A stretch of DNA of 64,000 bases from Phaeoceros laevis (taxonomy: Eukaryota; Anthocerotophyta; Anthocerotopsida; Notothyladales), in assembly GCA_049999765.1 (NCBI GenBank), contig JBNGIQ010009470.1, positions 1 to 64,000 on the forward strand, read 5' to 3'. The notes below the pieces were generated by a model. That model had not been told where the DNA came from, ran no database searches, and worked only from the letters and a program-made list of their open reading frames with translations. This document shows, piece after piece, positions 61,721-64,000 of this stretch. Made by a program: the position numbers and the translations under genes. The number at the start of each line of letters is the position of its first letter. The stretch's first letter is position 1.

Positions 61721-62445
61721 GACGGTCACTAGTATTCTTGACGACACCGGTCTGAAAATTCCGGGACTGACCTTACCCGGATGTCAAGTAATAATAGACA
61801 CAAACACATACCACAGTAACCACACACCTCAGTGTGTGTTCGGCCTGAATTGCCCAGACTACATGCAAGGCCGCTCTTCCCAGAATGGCGCCCTGTGTGT
61901 GAAAACTGTCGTGCTTAAAAAATCGAATTTTAGGCATGGGCCCGAATCACGTGGTCTCACTTTGCATGGAAGAAACAACCCATACCCTTTGCGCGGGGCC
62001 TCCGACCTCTGGTTCTCCTCGTGTCGAAGGAAACTAGCAGAGGGGTCTCCTGGGTGGCGTGCGCCTGGCGCCGGGAGCTACCCTAGCACCGGCTCCGGTA
62101 GCAGCTCCTTTTCGTTGTCACCGAGCTGGAGTCCCGTGTAACGTTCTGCAGACGGGGTGACGCTGAGGTATGGACTTCACTCGGTGCTGCATTTCTTCTC
62201 GCGCAGCCGGAAATTTTCGGCTTCGAAGCGAAGCCTGGTCAAGGCGTCACTGCTCTTGACCGTGGGTGCAGCCCTCTGCCGTGGTTTCTGGCCCTGGGCT
62301 GCTGCTGCTGGTCGACGGGAGACTGTTTTCCTTGTCTGTCCCCCAGGTGCCCTGTGGTTCTTCTCTCAGATCCGTGAGCCTGAAGTGGTGGTTCAGTCAG
62401 CTGAGGCCGACATCGGATGAGAGTAGCTTAAAAGCGGTGGAAGCA
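61721..62445. other. Presumed promoter and 5' UTR of the cotransporter gene
   Basis: No coding frame resembling a known family was found. GC content rises from about 62000 toward the start codon. Confidence 0.4.
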
Positions 62446-64000
62446 ATGGATAATGGAGGAAGCGATCATGAAAATGGGAACAGAAATGGGCATGGTGGGG
62501 GAGAGATGGCTCCTGTGGATCTGGGCACCCCCCCCAGATCTCCGTACCAGATCTTAACAAATGAAGACAGGAGAGATAGCGTGGACAAGGGGCCTTCATC
62601 GCCCACGAATGCCATTTTTGAACGGACTGAACGGGAGTCGAAACTGGATTTGTTCGAGTTCGATCCGCTGGTGGATGTGGTCGGCCTCAAGAGCATGGGA
62701 GGACAACAACCTTCGACCCCGCTGAGTCCCAGAGAGGGGGAGGATATTGCCATCACCTTGGGGCGTCCCAGGCCCAGGTCTGCGAAGCTGGGCACGCTTA
62801 TGGGAGTGTTCATACCCTGTTTGCAGAACATTCTTGGGATCATATTTTACATCCGGTTTTCGTGGATAGTTGGTATTGCAGGGATCTGGCAAAGCTTGCT
62901 TCTTGTTGCTCTGTGCTGCATCTGCACTTTCCTGACCGGGATTTCTCTTAGTGCGATTGCCACAAATGGGGCTATGAAAGGTGGTGGTCCCTATTATCTC
63001 ATTGGCAGAGCTCTGGGCCCGGAGGTCGGAGTTAGTATTGGCTTGTGCTTTTTCCTTGGCAATGCGGTAGCAGGTTCCTTATACATTTTGGGGGCAATTG
63101 AGACATTTTTGGACGCTATTCCAAAAGCTGGGATCTTCAAGGACACAGTTACAAATTTGGAGATTGCTGCTGGTGCTCCTTTGGCCCCGAACACACCTAC
63201 TGCAATTTACAGCCCAAACCTGCACGATTTGCAGGTATATGGTGTGATTGCTACCATCGTTCTATGCCTTATTGTGTTTGGCGGGGTGAAGATTATAAAC
63301 AAGGTGGGACCCGTCTTTCTTATTCCCGTCCTGCTGTCAGTGGTCCTCATCTTTATCGGTCTATTTGCAGCTCAGGGGCGAGATGAAGATCACCCTGGAA
63401 TCACTGGCCTGTCTTTGAAAACTTTGAGGAGCAATTTGGATTCTCAGTACACCCGTACCAATAGGGCAGGCATACCTGCTGAAGACGGCATCATATACTG
63501 GAATTTTAGTGGGCTCCTGGGGCTTTTCTTTCCAGCTGTTACAGGAATCATGGCTGGATCCAATCGCTCAGGTGCTTTGAAGGACACTCAGCGATCTATT
63601 CCTGTGGGAACCTTGGCAGCCATTGGAAGCACAACTGCACTTTATTTAGTGTCTATTTTCATGTTCGGAGCTGTTGCGACAAGGGAAGAACTTCTTACTG
63701 ATCGACTTCTAACGGCAACTATTGCATGGCCTGCGGCCTGGGTTGTTCAGGTTGGCATCATTCTTTCCACTCTGGGAGCAGCTCTCCAGAGTTTGACAGG
63801 TGCACCGCGGCTGCTCGCAGCTATTGCTAATGACGACATACTGCCTGTGCTCAAGTATTTCAAGGCACCCGATGGTACAGAGCCCTACGTGGCCACCTTG
63901 TTCACCATGTTCATAACAGCTGGTTTTGTGGTGATTGGAAACCTTGATCTCATCACACCGGTCATCACAATGTTCTTTCTCATGTGCTACGGTGGTGTCA
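62446..64000 (+). CDS. CCC1: Cation-chloride cotransporter (SLC12/CCC family), 3' truncated by window
   Basis: From ATG 62446 one frame stays open to the window edge (518 codons) with no intron. The hydrophilic N-terminus (about 120 residues, FEFDPLVDVVGLKSM) leads to the CCC core: KLGTLMGVFIPCLQNILGII and FYIRFSWIVGIAGIWQSLLL (TM1), CTFLTGISLSAIATNGAMKG, GGPYYLIGRALGPEVGVSIG, FFLGNAVAGSLYILGAIETF, TGIMAGSNRSGALKDTQRSI, PVGTLAAIGSTTALYLVSIF and GAALQSLTGAPRLLAAIAND. These are the signatures of plant CCC1, a 12-TM electroneutral Na-K-Cl or K-Cl symporter of Golgi/TGN and plasma membrane (family length about 970-1000). Angiosperm CCC genes have many introns, while several sites here look like joined exons (LQ|VY, NK|VG). 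Confidence 0.93.
   Translation, partial: MDNGGSDHENGNRNGHGGGEMAPVDLGTPPRSPYQILTNEDRRDSVDKGPSSPTNAIFERTERESKLDLFEFDPLVDVVGLKSMGGQQPSTPLSPREGEDIAITLGRPRPRSAKLGTLMGVFIPCLQNILGIIFYIRFSWIVGIAGIWQSLLLVALCCICTFLTGISLSAIATNGAMKGGGPYYLIGRALGPEVGVSIGLCFFLGNAVAGSLYILGAIETFLDAIPKAGIFKDTVTNLEIAAGAPLAPNTPTAIYSPNLHDLQVYGVIATIVLCLIVFGGVKIINKVGPVFLIPVLLSVVLIFIGLFAAQGRDEDHPGITGLSLKTLRSNLDSQYTRTNRAGIPAEDGIIYWNFSGLLGLFFPAVTGIMAGSNRSGALKDTQRSIPVGTLAAIGSTTALYLVSIFMFGAVATREELLTDRLLTATIAWPAAWVVQVGIILSTLGAALQSLTGAPRLLAAIANDDILPVLKYFKAPDGTEPYVATLFTMFITAGFVVIGNLDLITPVITMFFLMCYGGV

Noticed and set aside
61683-62141. A 152-codon frame upstream of the cotransporter
   Set aside because: It starts inside a tandem duplication, has no family resemblance and lies in the probable promoter/5' UTR.

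Overview
The window is nuclear DNA of a land plant, most likely a seed-free vascular plant (fern or lycophyte; inference). It carries spliced plant-type genes with short GT-AG introns, tRNA genes of cytosolic type, several PLS-class pentatricopeptide-repeat (PPR) genes and relics of the kind that is very abundant in seed-free plants, a LESV-type starch protein, a SAUR, an LRR receptor kinase, a GT34 glycosyltransferase and a cGMP-dependent-protein-kinase-like gene. Gene density is high, about 20 genes in 64 kb, which suggests a compact genome. Six runs of N (five of 100 and one of 400) mark assembly gaps.

Layout: 1-5.5 kb is mostly gene-poor, with the end of a DYW-type PPR gene, a PPR relic, a SAUR gene (-), two copies of a short SINE-like repeat and a perfect 27-bp hairpin. 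5.5-17 kb holds a small secreted AbfB-like protein (-), an unidentified fragmentary gene (-), an OCA6-like tyrosine-phosphatase-family gene (+), a GT34 glycosyltransferase (-) and SWC4/DMAP1 (-). Then come two tRNA genes only 7 bp apart (-), the 8-exon PIMT gene (-), an F-box gene (+), TMCO1 (-) and an intronless, GC-rich TauD-like dioxygenase (-) sitting among tandem duplications.

26.8-35 kb is a run of plus-strand genes: a 3' fragment of an RNB/DIS3-like exonuclease with a frameshift, a YtqB-type methyltransferase with a presumed organelle transit peptide, a histidine-phosphatase-fold protein lacking its nucleophilic His, and LESV. A plastid-type precursor interrupted by a gap lies head-to-head with the methyltransferase. 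35-46.6 kb is minus-strand: an unidentified conserved 8- or 9-exon gene, an LRR receptor kinase, a PPR-E gene and a broken PPR-DYW gene.

46.6-55.8 kb carries RPL17 (uL22) and a large PKG-like gene with four cyclic-nucleotide-binding (CNB) modules and an AGC kinase domain, running into the 400-N gap. 56-62 kb is repeat-rich (minisatellites, SINE-like heads, small hairpins, a PPR relic). The window ends inside an intronless-looking cation-chloride cotransporter gene (+).

The genes do not form one pathway. Themes are organelle function (PPRs, LESV, methyltransferase, transit-peptide fragment), translation and protein repair (RPL17, tRNAs, PIMT), and signalling (PKG, LRR-RLK, F-box). Exon boundaries were chosen by reading phase and splice signals by eye.
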